Source: an uncultured Alphaproteobacteria bacterium (GTDB lineage Bacteria > Pseudomonadota > Alphaproteobacteria > Bin95). From it: a stretch of DNA of 44,136 bases. Below the pieces are notes generated by a model. That model was not told the DNA's origin. It searched no databases and saw only the letters and a program-made list of their open reading frames with translations. Both the position numbers and the translations under genes were made by a program. The stretch is from assembly GCA_937891825.1 (NCBI GenBank), contig CALAHN010000141.1, forward strand, positions 1 to 44,136. Direction: 5' to 3'. Positions within the stretch are counted from its first letter, which is position 1. Each line of letters opens with the position of its first letter. Positions 26,376-35,289 of the stretch are shown piece after piece.

Positions 26376-27560
26376 GTGTTTTCAGACCCCGCCAAGCGGA
26401 ACGTCCTTATTCTTGCCGTCTGCCAGGCGCTTTATATGACTGGCACGTCCCTGATGATCGCGACCGGCCCGCTCGCCGGCAAGATTCTGACGCCCTCGCC
26501 GGGGTGGGAGACCTTGCCGCTTGCCGCCCATCATGCGGGCGTCATGCTCGCGACGATCCCGGCCAGCCACCTGATGCGGCGCATCGGGCGGCGGGCGGGC
26601 TTCATGTTCTCCACCTGGTTTGGCGTCGCGGGCGCGATCATCGCGGGCGTCGCGATGCTGCAGGGCTCGTTTTGGCTGCTGTGCGTCGGCGTCTGCATTG
26701 TCGGCTGGTTCAACGGCTTCGCGGTTTTCTATCGCTTCGCCGCCGCCGATACGGCCTCGCCGGAATTTCGCCCGAAAGCGATTTCCTGGGTGATGACAGG
26801 CGGCCTGTTCGCGGCGTTCCTGGGGCCGGAACTCGCGAACGCCACCATGGACGTGCTGTCGCCTGCGATTTTTGCCGGCAGCTATTTTTCCCTGATCGGC
26901 GTCTACATCTTGTCCTTCATCCTGCTCTCCGGCGTTCGCATCCCAAAGCTGACGCAGGAGGAACGGCAAACATCCGGGCGGCCGCTTCTGGAAATTCTGG
27001 CGCAGCCGAAATGCATGGTCGCGGTCTGTTCGGCGTTCATCGCCTATGGCGTCATGGCGCTGTTGATGACGTCGACGCCGCTGGCGATGGCGAATTGCGG
27101 CTTTCAGTTTGTCGATTCGAAGTGGGTCATACAGGCGCATATCATCGGCATGTTCGCGCCGTCGTTTTTCACCGGCGACATCATCAAGCGATTCGGCGCA
27201 TTGAATGTCATCCTTGTCGGCGCGGCGTTGAACCTAGTCGCGGTCTCGGCGCATTTGAGCGGGATCGACTTCGAGAATTTCGCCTTTGGGCTTCTGGTGG
27301 TCGGCATCGGCTGGAATTTCATGTTCATCGGCGCAACGACGCTGCTGACGGAGACCTACCGGCCGGAGGAGCGCGCCAAGGTGCAAGGGTTCAACGATTT
27401 CCTGATATTTGGCACGGTCGCGACTGCCGCATTGTCGTCCGGGCACCTGCTCGCGGTGTTCGATTGGTCGATCGTGAACTACGGCGTCGCGCCGCTGCTT
27501 GCGATCGCGGTGCTTGCGGTTGTCGCCCTGAAACTGACCGACAGACGGCGTACCGGCTAG
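26376..27560 (+). CDS. MFS transporter
   Basis: 394 residues with about 12 hydrophobic segments, the length of a standard MFS carrier. Motif A-like RIGRRAGFMF occurs after the second helix. TYRPEERAKVQGFNDFLIF near the tenth helix is a pattern of the YajR/Ynfm-like group. The start is GTG 26376 (MFSDPAKRN), the only sensible initiation codon in frame before the first helix. It stands alone, 60 bp after a small exported protein, and ends at a small hairpin. The substrate is unknown. Confidence 0.9.
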   Translation: MFSDPAKRNVLILAVCQALYMTGTSLMIATGPLAGKILTPSPGWETLPLAAHHAGVMLATIPASHLMRRIGRRAGFMFSTWFGVAGAIIAGVAMLQGSFWLLCVGVCIVGWFNGFAVFYRFAAADTASPEFRPKAISWVMTGGLFAAFLGPELANATMDVLSPAIFAGSYFSLIGVYILSFILLSGVRIPKLTQEERQTSGRPLLEILAQPKCMVAVCSAFIAYGVMALLMTSTPLAMANCGFQFVDSKWVIQAHIIGMFAPSFFTGDIIKRFGALNVILVGAALNLVAVSAHLSGIDFENFAFGLLVVGIGWNFMFIGATTLLTETYRPEERAKVQGFNDFLIFGTVATAALSSGHLLAVFDWSIVNYGVAPLLAIAVLAVVALKLTDRRRTG

Positions 27561-27566
27561 ATCGAT

Positions 27567-27580
27567 CCGCCTTCCGGCGG
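27567..27580 (+). terminator. Small hairpin after MFS gene
   Basis: CCGCC/GGCGG stem (27567-27571 with 27576-27580) with a 4-nt loop, followed by CTTTG. It starts 7 bp after the MFS stop. The T-tract is weak, so it may be only a 3'-end structure. Confidence 0.4.
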
Positions 27581-27720
27581 CTTTGTCGCATCGCCCCTCG
27601 CTTGCCAGCCGGTCGCTCATCTGGCATAGACCCGGCGCTTGAGCGCGCTTTGGCCGGATAACGGGGGCCTTGGCGTGCGCTTATCCATTTTTGACAGCAA
27701 CAGCTTGGGGGCCCCGTTCG

Positions 27721-29829
27721 ATGGAATTGGCCTATGTCTTTGTCTTGCTATGTGGGGCCGCCGCGGTCGTGTATGGCGTAATCACCGGACGGTCGATCCT
27801 CGCCGCCCCGGCGGGCAATGCCCGAATGCAGGAAATCGCCAGCGCAATTCGTGAAGGCGCCGGCGCTTACCTGAAGCGCCAGTACATGACGATCGCCATG
27901 GTCGGCGCGGTGATCTTTGTGCTGACCTGGCTGCTGCTGGGCTTCATGTCGGCCCTTGGCTTTGTCATCGGCGCGACGCTTTCCGGCCTCGCAGGCTATG
28001 TCGGCATGCTGATCTCGGTCCGCGCCAACGTGCGCACGACCGAAGCCTCCCGCACCAGCCTCGAAGCTGGCCTGGCGATCGCCTTCAAGTCGGGCGCCGT
28101 CACGGGCATGCTGGTCGCTGGCCTGGCGCTCCTCGGCGTCGCCGGTTACTACGGCGTGCTTCGCGGCATGGGCGCGCTGGACCGCGAACTGATCGATCCG
28201 CTGGTCGCGTTGGGCTTCGGCGCTTCGCTGATTTCGATTTTCGCCCGTCTCGGCGGCGGCATCTTCACCAAGGGCGCCGACGTCGGCGCCGATCTGGTGG
28301 GCAAGGTCGAAGCTGGCATTCCCGAAGACGACCCCCGCAATCCCGCCGTCATCGCCGATAACGTCGGCGACAATGTCGGCGACTGCGCCGGCATGGCGGC
28401 CGACCTTTTCGAGACCTACGCGGTCACGATCGTCGCGACCATGGTGCTCGGCCTGATCTTCTTCAGCGCCGGCGATCAATGGGAACAGATCCTGATGTAT
28501 CCGCTGGCGATCGGCGGCGTTTCGATTATCGCTTCGATCATCGGCACCTATTTCGTGAAGCTTGGCGCTTCGCGGAACATCATGGGCGCGCTCTATAAGG
28601 GCTTCATCGTCTCGGCGGTGCTGTCGCTGGTCTTCATCTTCGGCGTGACCGCGGTAATCCTTGGCCTCGGGACGCAGTTCCAGACGCCGAACGGTTCGTT
28701 CACAGGCGGCGGACTCTTCGCCTGCGCCGTGATCGGCGTCGTCGTCACGGGCCTGATCATCTGGATCACCGAATATTACACCGGCACCAACTACCGTCCG
28801 GTCCGCAGCGTCGCGCAAGCGTCGACGACGGGCCATGGCACGAACGTCATCCAGGGCCTCGCCATCTCGATGGAAGCCACCGCCGGTCCGGCGCTGGTCA
28901 TCTGCGTCGCGATCATCACGACCTACATGATCGCGGGCATATTCGGCATCGCGATCGCGGTGACTGCAATGCTGGCGCTGGCGGGCATGGTCGTGGCGCT
29001 CGACGCATACGGCCCGGTCACGGACAATGCCGGCGGCATTGCCGAAATGGCCGATCTCGAAAGCGAAGTGCGCACGATCACGGACGCGCTCGACGCCGTC
29101 GGCAACACCACGAAGGCCGTCACGAAGGGCTATGCGATCGGCTCTGCCGGTCTGGGCGCTTTGATCCTGTTCGGCGCCTATACGGCCGACCTGGAGCATT
29201 TCGCGGCCAATCCGGAGAAATATCCGTTCTTCGCGAACGTCGATCCGAACTTCTCGCTCTCCAACCCCTATGTCGTCGTCGGCCTCTTCATCGGCGGCTT
29301 GCTGCCTTACATGTTCGGCGCGATGAGCATGACGGCCGTCGGCCGTGCGGCGGGCGCGGTCGTCGAGGAAGTGCGGCGTCAGTTCCGGGACATTCCGGGC
29401 ATCATGGAAGGCACGGGCCGGCCGCGCTATGACGCGTGCGTCGATCTGCTGACGAAGGCGGCGATCAAGGAAATGATCGTTCCGTCCTTGCTGCCAGTGC
29501 TGGCCCCGATCGCGCTCTACATCGTGATCTGGGGGATCGCCGGCAAGTCGGCGGCGTTCTCGGCGCTCGGCGCGATGCTGCTCGGCGTGATCGTGACCGG
29601 CCTCTATGTCGCGATTTCCATGACCGCCGGCGGCGGCGCCTGGGACAATGCGAAGAAGTACATCGAAGACGGCAATCACGGCGGCAAGGGCTCTGAAGCC
29701 CACAAGGCGGCCGTGACGGGCGATACCGTCGGCGATCCCTACAAGGATACGGCCGGCCCGGCCGTCAACCCGATGATCAAGATCACGAACATCGTCGCGT
29801 TGCTCTTGCTGGCGGTTATGGCCCACTGA
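27721..29829 (+). CDS. hppA: K+-independent proton-translocating pyrophosphatase
   Basis: Integral membrane pump that couples PPi hydrolysis to H+ export; 702 residues with about 16 membrane segments. The catalytic core motif [19 protein letters not shown] and the acidic loops [19 protein letters not shown] and [15 protein letters not shown] are intact. Lys in [10 protein letters not shown], in place of the Ala of K+-dependent enzymes, marks the K+-independent subfamily. The start is ATG 27721, because the next in-frame upstream codon (27670) would add an unrelated segment. It is followed by a two-stage terminator. Confidence 0.97.
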   Translation: MELAYVFVLLCGAAAVVYGVITGRSILAAPAGNARMQEIASAIREGAGAYLKRQYMTIAMVGAVIFVLTWLLLGFMSALGFVIGATLSGLAGYVGMLISVRANVRTTEASRTSLEAGLAIAFKSGAVTGMLVAGLALLGVAGYYGVLRGMGALDRELIDPLVALGFGASLISIFARLGGGIFTKGADVGADLVGKVEAGIPEDDPRNPAVIADNVGDNVGDCAGMAADLFETYAVTIVATMVLGLIFFSAGDQWEQILMYPLAIGGVSIIASIIGTYFVKLGASRNIMGALYKGFIVSAVLSLVFIFGVTAVILGLGTQFQTPNGSFTGGGLFACAVIGVVVTGLIIWITEYYTGTNYRPVRSVAQASTTGHGTNVIQGLAISMEATAGPALVICVAIITTYMIAGIFGIAIAVTAMLALAGMVVALDAYGPVTDNAGGIAEMADLESEVRTITDALDAVGNTTKAVTKGYAIGSAGLGALILFGAYTADLEHFAANPEKYPFFANVDPNFSLSNPYVVVGLFIGGLLPYMFGAMSMTAVGRAAGAVVEEVRRQFRDIPGIMEGTGRPRYDACVDLLTKAAIKEMIVPSLLPVLAPIALYIVIWGIAGKSAAFSALGAMLLGVIVTGLYVAISMTAGGGAWDNAKKYIEDGNHGGKGSEAHKAAVTGDTVGDPYKDTAGPAVNPMIKITNIVALLLLAVMAH

Positions 29830-29836
29830 TCAAACT

Positions 29837-29862
29837 GCTCTCAGGCCGAAACGCCTGAGAGC
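29837..29862 (+). terminator. First hairpin after hppA
   Basis: A perfect 10-bp stem GCTCTCAGGC/GCCTGAGAGC (29837-29846 with 29853-29862) with a 6-nt loop lies 7 bp after the hppA stop. It has no T-tract and is probably an RNA-stabilising structure preceding the true terminator. Confidence 0.6.
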
Positions 29863-29902
29863 CGATGCCTCGCCGCGTTTGTTTCAGCGGCGGACACACA
29901 AG

Positions 29903-29935
29903 AACCCCTGGAGCACGCGCTCCGGGGGTTTTTTT
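29903..29935 (+). terminator. Rho-independent terminator of hppA
   Basis: A 12-bp stem, AACCCCTGGAGC with GCTCCGGGGGTT (29903-29914 with 29919-29930), includes one G-T wobble. It has a 4-nt loop and runs into T7 (29929-29935). It is a canonical intrinsic terminator and also separates hppA from the convergent toxin/immunity pair. Confidence 0.9.
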
Positions 29936-29942
29936 ATTTGCT

Positions 29943-30236
29943 TCAGCAGGCGTCGCGGGCCCGGCGGCGGAGGTCTTCGGCCCATGCGGCCAGGTCGGGG
30001 CCGAAGGCGGCGGCATCGACCTCGGCGGCGGCGAGAATCGCGGCCCAGCCGGCGTGCGGCAGGCCAAGCGACTGGATCACCGCCAGTTCCTCGGCGAGCT
30101 GAGCCGCCTCGGTTTTGCTTGCGTCCCTGAGGAAGGCTTCGGCCGGCGCCGGCCAGGGCGCCCTCCGTCGATCCCAGTCCTCATTGGCGTAGGCCTTGAG
30201 GAGTTGCCAGAGCATGCCGTCCTCATGCAGCGCCAT
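29943..30236 (-). CDS. CdiI-like immunity protein candidate
   Basis: 97 residues, acidic and helical, with no signal peptide. The start LWQLLKAYANEDWD followed by FLRD, TEAAQLAEELAVIQSLGL and AAWAEDLRR resembles small immunity proteins of contact-dependent inhibition systems (the pattern of YFHQDW-type CdiI proteins). Its start lies 5 bp after the stop of the upstream RNase A-like toxin gene, the expected toxin then immunity order. The first start is ATG 30236. ATG 30215 has a better site (GAGG with 5-nt spacing) and gives the family-like start MLWQLLKAY. It would neutralise the toxin in the cytoplasm (inference). Confidence 0.65.
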   Translation of the reverse strand: MALHEDGMLWQLLKAYANEDWDRRRAPWPAPAEAFLRDASKTEAAQLAEELAVIQSLGLPHAGWAAILAAAEVDAAAFGPDLAAWAEDLRRRARDAC

Positions 30237-30241
30237 CGCCC

Positions 30242-30868
30242 CTAGCGCTCCACATAGGCGGTCAGCAGGCGGTAGCCGGGTCGCCCGTCGTTATCCCACT
30301 TGGTCAGCACGGCGACGGCGGTGCGGCCGTCGGCGGCGTCGCCGTCCCCGTAGACGATGCGGCCGATCGGCTTATCGAACAGGCGGCGAAGGGCGAGGCG
30401 GCGCTGACTTTCATTATCGCCGAGCCACCGCCTGACCCGTTCGTCGTTCGGCTGGTGCTTGATCGTCCGGACAATGGCGATGGCCGCGGTCTCCAGGTCC
30501 GTGAAGCCGGATGACGCGGCGATGCCGTCGCGGTCTAGCCGGGCTTTCAATTCGCGATCGGACTTGCCCACATGGCGGGCGATGGCGTGGCCGCGATGCT
30601 CTCCGCCTTCCTGGCTCTCCAGCCAGCGAATGGCATTGGCGATCGCCTGCGCGCGCTCGCTTGGCTGGGCCTGGGCTTCGCCTGTCGGCGTCGCGGCCGG
30701 ACGGGGCGGCAAAACGGTTTCCGCGCCGCGGACGCCGCCCGGCGCCGCATCGCGCGCCTTGTCCGGATCCTCCTGGAGGAACCCGATCAGCAAGGCGACG
30801 CCGAGCGCGATCAACGACAGCAGAATGCGCTGCGCGCGCGACGAAAGTCCAAACCGGTTGAAAATCAT
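30242..30868 (-). CDS. Membrane-anchored RNase A-like (CdiA-CT type) toxin
   Basis: 208 residues. A basic N-terminus leads to one membrane helix (about residues 14-31, ILLSLIALGVALLIGFL) with no clear cleavage site, then a Pro/Ala/Gln linker, then a C-terminal domain from about residue 90. That domain has the RNase A-like polymorphic toxin pattern: GHAIARHVGKSD (His94, His99), LKARL (Arg110), SSGFTDLETA, WLG, and final LLTAYVER (Thr203, Tyr205). The catalytic-type His, Arg, Thr and Tyr are all kept. ATG 30868 is preferred over TTG 30874. The whole toxin is only 208 residues and is not attached to a CdiA, Rhs or other delivery protein. The immunity-like gene follows directly. Confidence 0.75.
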   Translation of the reverse strand: MIFNRFGLSSRAQRILLSLIALGVALLIGFLQEDPDKARDAAPGGVRGAETVLPPRPAATPTGEAQAQPSERAQAIANAIRWLESQEGGEHRGHAIARHVGKSDRELKARLDRDGIAASSGFTDLETAAIAIVRTIKHQPNDERVRRWLGDNESQRRLALRRLFDKPIGRIVYGDGDAADGRTAVAVLTKWDNDGRPGYRLLTAYVER

Positions 30869-31043
30869 GCGCAATGCCTATCCGCGCCAACGCTGGCTCC
30901 AGGTCAATGACCGATGGCACATTATGCCAACTCTCTGAACCCAACGCTAACGCGCAGTCTGCGCGCCCAGGCGGGGATGGGCGTCAGGCGGCGGGCGCGG
31001 GAGGCTGGCGAATAGTCTCCCGCATGCGCCCGGCGCCGCCCCG

Positions 31044-31553
31044 TCACATGCCGTCGAAGCTCTTGGTGAAGCCTTGCAGGGAAAGCGTGAGATCGACCGA
31101 GCGGCGGCGGATATCCTGAATGACGACCTTGCCGGAAGACCCGCGCTTCATCTGGTTGATCAACCCGGCCGAGAGCGGGATCTGCGCGATGCAGCCTTCA
31201 CGGAAGCAGAAATCGAACGCCAGTTCCTGCTTGGCTCCGCCGTCGACGGAGAGTTGGACGCCGGGCCGGAGCCAGACCCCCAGGGGCGCCACGACACGGA
31301 GCAGCGCGTCCGGCCCCTTGGCCGGCTTGATCAGCGCCACCCGCATGACGGAATTGCCGTCCTTCGGATTCTTCAGGTCCTGCGTCATCAGGCAGACGCG
31401 GGCCGTGCTGCCCTGGGGCGACCCGCATTCAAGCGCCCAATCGCCGTTCTGCGTCTTGGTGACGTTCTCCAGTTGCTGCTGCTGTTGCTGTTGCGCCGCA
31501 GCCGGCGTCGCCAGAAGCCCTAAGGCCAAAGCTGCCGAAACTAACCTAAACAT
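31044..31553 (-). CDS. Invasion-associated locus B (IalB)-family exported protein
   Basis: 169 residues with signal peptide (MFRLVSAALALGLLATPAAAQ). Right after it comes a seven-Gln run, then the IalB-type domain: GDWALECG, ARVCLMTQDLKNP, PLGVWLRPGVQL, and a cysteine pair in FDFCFREGCIAQIPL, which suits disulfide formation in the periplasm. The start is ATG 31553 with GGGAGAAG upstream; the frame is open further upstream but without such features. Family function is unclear beyond a link to envelope and host-interaction proteins in Bartonella. It is a single gene. Confidence 0.85.
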   Translation of the reverse strand: MFRLVSAALALGLLATPAAAQQQQQQQLENVTKTQNGDWALECGSPQGSTARVCLMTQDLKNPKDGNSVMRVALIKPAKGPDALLRVVAPLGVWLRPGVQLSVDGGAKQELAFDFCFREGCIAQIPLSAGLINQMKRGSSGKVVIQDIRRRSVDLTLSLQGFTKSFDGM

Positions 31554-31727
31554 GGACCACACTTCTCCCAGGCTTCTACCGCCCCCCTTGATGGCGGGAC
31601 ACTGCTTTATCGCCCGCCCGGATGCAAGAGGCAGCGGCGCAATTCGGGTCGATTCGATGCCCCATGGACGCATCGATCGCCGCTGATTCCATAAATATAT
31701 TTCCGCAAGCAGCCTTGCGCTGCGGCG

Positions 31728-32873
31728 TCAGCGATCGCGCCGTTCGTTATGTCGCGGCCAGTGAAGATGTGGAAAGGCGGCGAAGGGGCCGGGGGGATAC
31801 GCTGGCGTTCCCGCGGTCAGGTAGCTCTGGTCCAGATCCGCGAAGCGCTGGACCCCGAGCAGGCCAAGGGCGATCTCGCACTCCCGCTCCAGCAACTCGA
31901 GCATCCGGCGAACGCCGGCCGCGCCGCCGGCGGCCAGGGCATAGCCATGCATGCGCCCCAGGCCGACCGCATCCGCGCCCAGGATCATCGCCTTGACGAT
32001 GTCGGTGCCCCGGCAGAAGCCGCCGTCGATGGCGATCTCCGCCTTGCCGCCGACCGCCGCGACCACTTCCGGCAGCACCTCGATAGCGCCCCGGCCATAG
32101 TCGAGCTGGCGCCCGCCATGGTTCGACACATAGATACAGTCGACGCCGTGCTCGACCGCTGTCGCCGCATCCTCGGCCGTCGCGATGCCTTTCAGAATCA
32201 GCGGGATCGTGTGCTTGTCCTTGAAACGCTTCACATTGTCCCAGTTGAAGGACATCTGCCAATTGTGGCCAGTGCGGTTGACGCCGCGAGCGCGCCCGGC
32301 CGGCAGATAGCGCTTGATGATGTCGCGCTCGCGCCTGGAATAATGGGCGGTGTCGACGGTGATCGCAAAGGCCCGGAACCCGGCGTCGACGGCGCGCGCC
32401 ACATAGCCGTCGACGAAAGCGTCGTCGCCGCGAACATAGAGCTGAAACAGCGTCGCCTGCTTGACGTTGCCCGCGACGGTTTCGAGGTCGGGCTGGGTCA
32501 CCGAGCTCAGCATGTGGTCGACGCCGAATGCCTCCGCGCCCTGCGCCGCCGCGACGCCGCCGCCGGCCGCGAAGCTTTCCAGGCTGCCGATCGGCGCCAG
32601 GAACACGGGCAGGCGCAGCTTCCGGCCAAGGAAACTGCCGGTGACGTCAACCTTTGCGACGTCACGGCAGACCCGCGGCCGAAACGCCAGGCTGTCGAGC
32701 GCCATGCGATTGCGGAGGTAGGTCGTCTCCGTTTCGGCGGCGCCCGCGAGGTAGTCCCAGGCGGTGTCCGCAAGGTTCATGCGGGCCCGTTCGGGCAGTT
32801 CTTGTAAGGTCAGGAATTCGACTGGCTGATAGCCTGTCGCGCGGAGGCTATTACCGGGAGCGGCGCCGGACAT
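31728..32873 (-). CDS. FMN-dependent alpha-hydroxy-acid oxidase/dehydrogenase
   Basis: 381 residues of the lactate dehydrogenase (LldD)/glycolate oxidase family. FMN and active-site blocks are visible: PVFLAPIGSLESFA, ITVDTAHYSRRERDI, LILKGIATAEDA, YVSNHGGRQLDYG with the catalytic base His252 and following Arg, and EIAIDGGFCRGTDIVKA. There is no membrane anchor. Oxidises a 2-hydroxyacid to the 2-oxoacid; the substrate is not determined. The start is ATG 32873. It is downstream of the LonH-like gene, 42 bp away on the same strand, and may share its transcript. Confidence 0.92.
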   Translation of the reverse strand: MSGAAPGNSLRATGYQPVEFLTLQELPERARMNLADTAWDYLAGAAETETTYLRNRMALDSLAFRPRVCRDVAKVDVTGSFLGRKLRLPVFLAPIGSLESFAAGGGVAAAQGAEAFGVDHMLSSVTQPDLETVAGNVKQATLFQLYVRGDDAFVDGYVARAVDAGFRAFAITVDTAHYSRRERDIIKRYLPAGRARGVNRTGHNWQMSFNWDNVKRFKDKHTIPLILKGIATAEDAATAVEHGVDCIYVSNHGGRQLDYGRGAIEVLPEVVAAVGGKAEIAIDGGFCRGTDIVKAMILGADAVGLGRMHGYALAAGGAAGVRRMLELLERECEIALGLLGVQRFADLDQSYLTAGTPAYPPGPFAAFPHLHWPRHNERRDR

Positions 32874-32915
32874 GGGCAGGATTTCGCTTTCTGGGCTTAG
32901 GCGGGGGGCGCCGGG

Positions 32916-35285
32916 TTAACCGATCATCCGCTCGGCGCGGACAAGTTCAGCATGGAACATACGAAGCGTCGCCTGGACTCGTCCATAGACCGACGCTTCC
33001 GGATACTGGCCGTCGGCATCCGCTTCGCCGACGGGCGTGTCCAGCATCAGCGTCAGCGCGTCGTCCAGATGGTCGACCGTCCAGACATGGAACTGCCCGG
33101 CCCGCATCGCCGCCTCGACCTCATGGCTGAGCAGCAATTGTTCGGCGTTGTTCGCCGGCACGATCGCGCCCTGGCTGCCGGTCAAGCCGCCTTCGGCTTC
33201 CTGGCAGACCTGGAAAAAGCCTTCGAGCTTGTGGTAGACGCCGCCGACGGCTTGCGCCTTGCCGAACTGGTTCATCGATCCCGTGATCGCGATATCCTGA
33301 CGGACCGGCAGCCCCGCCAGATCCGACACGATCGCGACTGCTTCGGCAAGCGTGGCGCTATCGCCTTCGACGCCGCCATAGTTCTGCTCGAACGTCATCG
33401 ACGCCGTAAACGCCAGCGGCATCCGTCGGGCGAATTGTCCGGTGAAGAAACCATGCAGGATCATCGCCGCCTTCTGCTGTATCGGCCCGCCCATCGCGAC
33501 ATCCCGCTCGATATTGACGACGCCGCGCCGGCCGATCGATGTCCGCGCCGTCACCCGGGACGGACCGCCGAAGGCATGGTCGCCGATATCGCGCACCGTC
33601 AGGCCATTGACCTGACCGACGACAGCGCCCTTGACGTCGATCTTGACGCCGCCCCGCCGGATCATTTCCTGGGACCGGTCCGCGATGCGGCCGTTGCGGC
33701 GCGCCCGGGCCTTGCGGGCGGCGCGAATGTCGTCCGCTTCGATTGTCGCCTTGCGGTCCGCCCTTTGCGCGATCTTGACGGCTTCCGCCACAAGGTCGTC
33801 CATGCGCTCGAACTGCGCGGAAAGCTTCGTCCGGTCGCCGGCCCAGCGGCTGGAAAGCCCGAACAATTCGGCCAGCGCCGCCGCGGAACAGACGCAGGAG
33901 CCGCGTTTCGCCGCCATCGCCTGCACGATCGCGCCAAGGCCCTTGAGGTTGGCTTCGCTCGCTTCCATGTCTGAATCGATATCGGCCTTGATCTTGAAAT
34001 AGGTCTGAAAGTCGGGGTCGGCCGAAAAGAACGTGTAGTACCAGCGCGGCGCGCCGACGATCACGATCTTGACGTTCAGCGGAATTTCCTTCGGCCGCGG
34101 CGCGCCGGCGATCGGGATGCCGTTGGAGCGGTATAATTCCTCCAACTGGATGACCTGGTCGCGGATCGCGCCTTTCAGAAAGCGCCAGCTGTCGCCCTGG
34201 GCGGCCAGCGCTTCGGCGCGCAGCACCAGGACGCCGCCATTGGCGCGATGCAAGGCGCCGGGCTGGATCAGCGAAAAGTCGGTTTCGACGATGCCGCCGA
34301 CCTGGCGGTATTCCATCCGCCCGAACAGGTTCTGATAGCTGGGGTTCGGCTCAAGCACGACATTGGGATGCTCGTTGTCGCTGTGATCGACCAGCAGGTT
34401 GACGGCATAGCGGCGCTCCGGCGGCTCGTAGCCCGGCGGCGGCGGCTGGCCGGGGGGCAGGGGGGCGAAGTTCTGCAAATGCTCGACCGCGTCGGCCTTG
34501 AGCGTATCGAGCCAGTGGGAGACGTTGGTATACTCGGCGAATTCCACCTTGACCCCGTCGACCAGAAGCGCGATCGCCTGCTCGGCGATGGTCTTGCTGA
34601 GGCTCTGGGCGCGTTCGGCGATGGCCCGTTGCTGTTCTGCCGCCCATTTGTTGACCGCGCCCAATTTCTGGCCGATCTCGCGTCCGACGGCCTCGATCCG
34701 ACGGCGATCCTCCTCCGGCAGGGTCATCCAGTCGGGCGCATCGTCCCCGCCGGCGCGCACGATCTGCATGCCCTGCGGCGTTTGAGCGAGATCGAGGCTG
34801 CTTGCGCGCGCTTCGACGCGCAACGCCTCGATGCGCTTTGCAAGTTCGGCGCCCAGCGCCTCCTGCTCCTTGCGCAGGTCCGCTTGGGCGGATTCCTCGC
34901 CAAACGCATGGGCCAGGCCCTCGCGGAGTTGCGGGATCAGCGCTTCCATCCGATCCCGGAACCGGCGGCCGACGCCGGCCGGAACCGCCAGCGGCCGGGG
35001 CCGGTGGGCGCGGCGGAAATTGTTCACATAGAGCCAGTCGGACGGCGCTGTGCGTTTCGCCATCTCGGCCTCAAGAAAAGCCAGCGTCCCCGTCATCCGC
35101 CCGGCTCGGTCATCGCCGACGACGAAGATATTGAACCCCAGGTCCCGCATCTCAAGGCCAAGCTCAAGCGCTTCCCGGGCGCGGGCATGGCTTGAAAGCG
35201 CGAAGAGGTCGGCCGACGGCGCCGGCTCGGTCGCCGGAAACATCGGCAGGCCGGCAGCTTCCGGCTGGACGGCGATAGCGGCCAT
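32916..35285 (-). CDS. LonH/LonB-type ATP-binding protease
   Basis: 789 residues. It has an N-terminal AAA-like part with a degenerate Walker A (VVGDDRAGRMTG), a long helical insertion and a C-terminal Lon protease domain. The protease Ser-Lys dyad appears as GVEGDSATLAEA (Ser) and AVGGVYHKLEGFF (Lys). There are no membrane helices, and the length matches the E. coli YcbZ (LonH) type rather than LonA. The stretch GGVLVLRAEALAAQGDSW is the sensor-like region after Walker B. The start is ATG 35285, 4 bp after the HAD gene stop, so coupling is likely. Substrates are unknown. Confidence 0.88.
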   Translation of the reverse strand: MAAIAVQPEAAGLPMFPATEPAPSADLFALSSHARAREALELGLEMRDLGFNIFVVGDDRAGRMTGTLAFLEAEMAKRTAPSDWLYVNNFRRAHRPRPLAVPAGVGRRFRDRMEALIPQLREGLAHAFGEESAQADLRKEQEALGAELAKRIEALRVEARASSLDLAQTPQGMQIVRAGGDDAPDWMTLPEEDRRRIEAVGREIGQKLGAVNKWAAEQQRAIAERAQSLSKTIAEQAIALLVDGVKVEFAEYTNVSHWLDTLKADAVEHLQNFAPLPPGQPPPPGYEPPERRYAVNLLVDHSDNEHPNVVLEPNPSYQNLFGRMEYRQVGGIVETDFSLIQPGALHRANGGVLVLRAEALAAQGDSWRFLKGAIRDQVIQLEELYRSNGIPIAGAPRPKEIPLNVKIVIVGAPRWYYTFFSADPDFQTYFKIKADIDSDMEASEANLKGLGAIVQAMAAKRGSCVCSAAALAELFGLSSRWAGDRTKLSAQFERMDDLVAEAVKIAQRADRKATIEADDIRAARKARARRNGRIADRSQEMIRRGGVKIDVKGAVVGQVNGLTVRDIGDHAFGGPSRVTARTSIGRRGVVNIERDVAMGGPIQQKAAMILHGFFTGQFARRMPLAFTASMTFEQNYGGVEGDSATLAEAVAIVSDLAGLPVRQDIAITGSMNQFGKAQAVGGVYHKLEGFFQVCQEAEGGLTGSQGAIVPANNAEQLLLSHEVEAAMRAGQFHVWTVDHLDDALTLMLDTPVGEADADGQYPEASVYGRVQATLRMFHAELVRAERMIG

Positions 35286-35289
35286 GGCT

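Noticed and set aside
27748-29826. 692-residue minus-strand open frame opposite hppA
   Set aside because: Same reasoning: no domain pattern, and the sense strand carries the clear pyrophosphatase.
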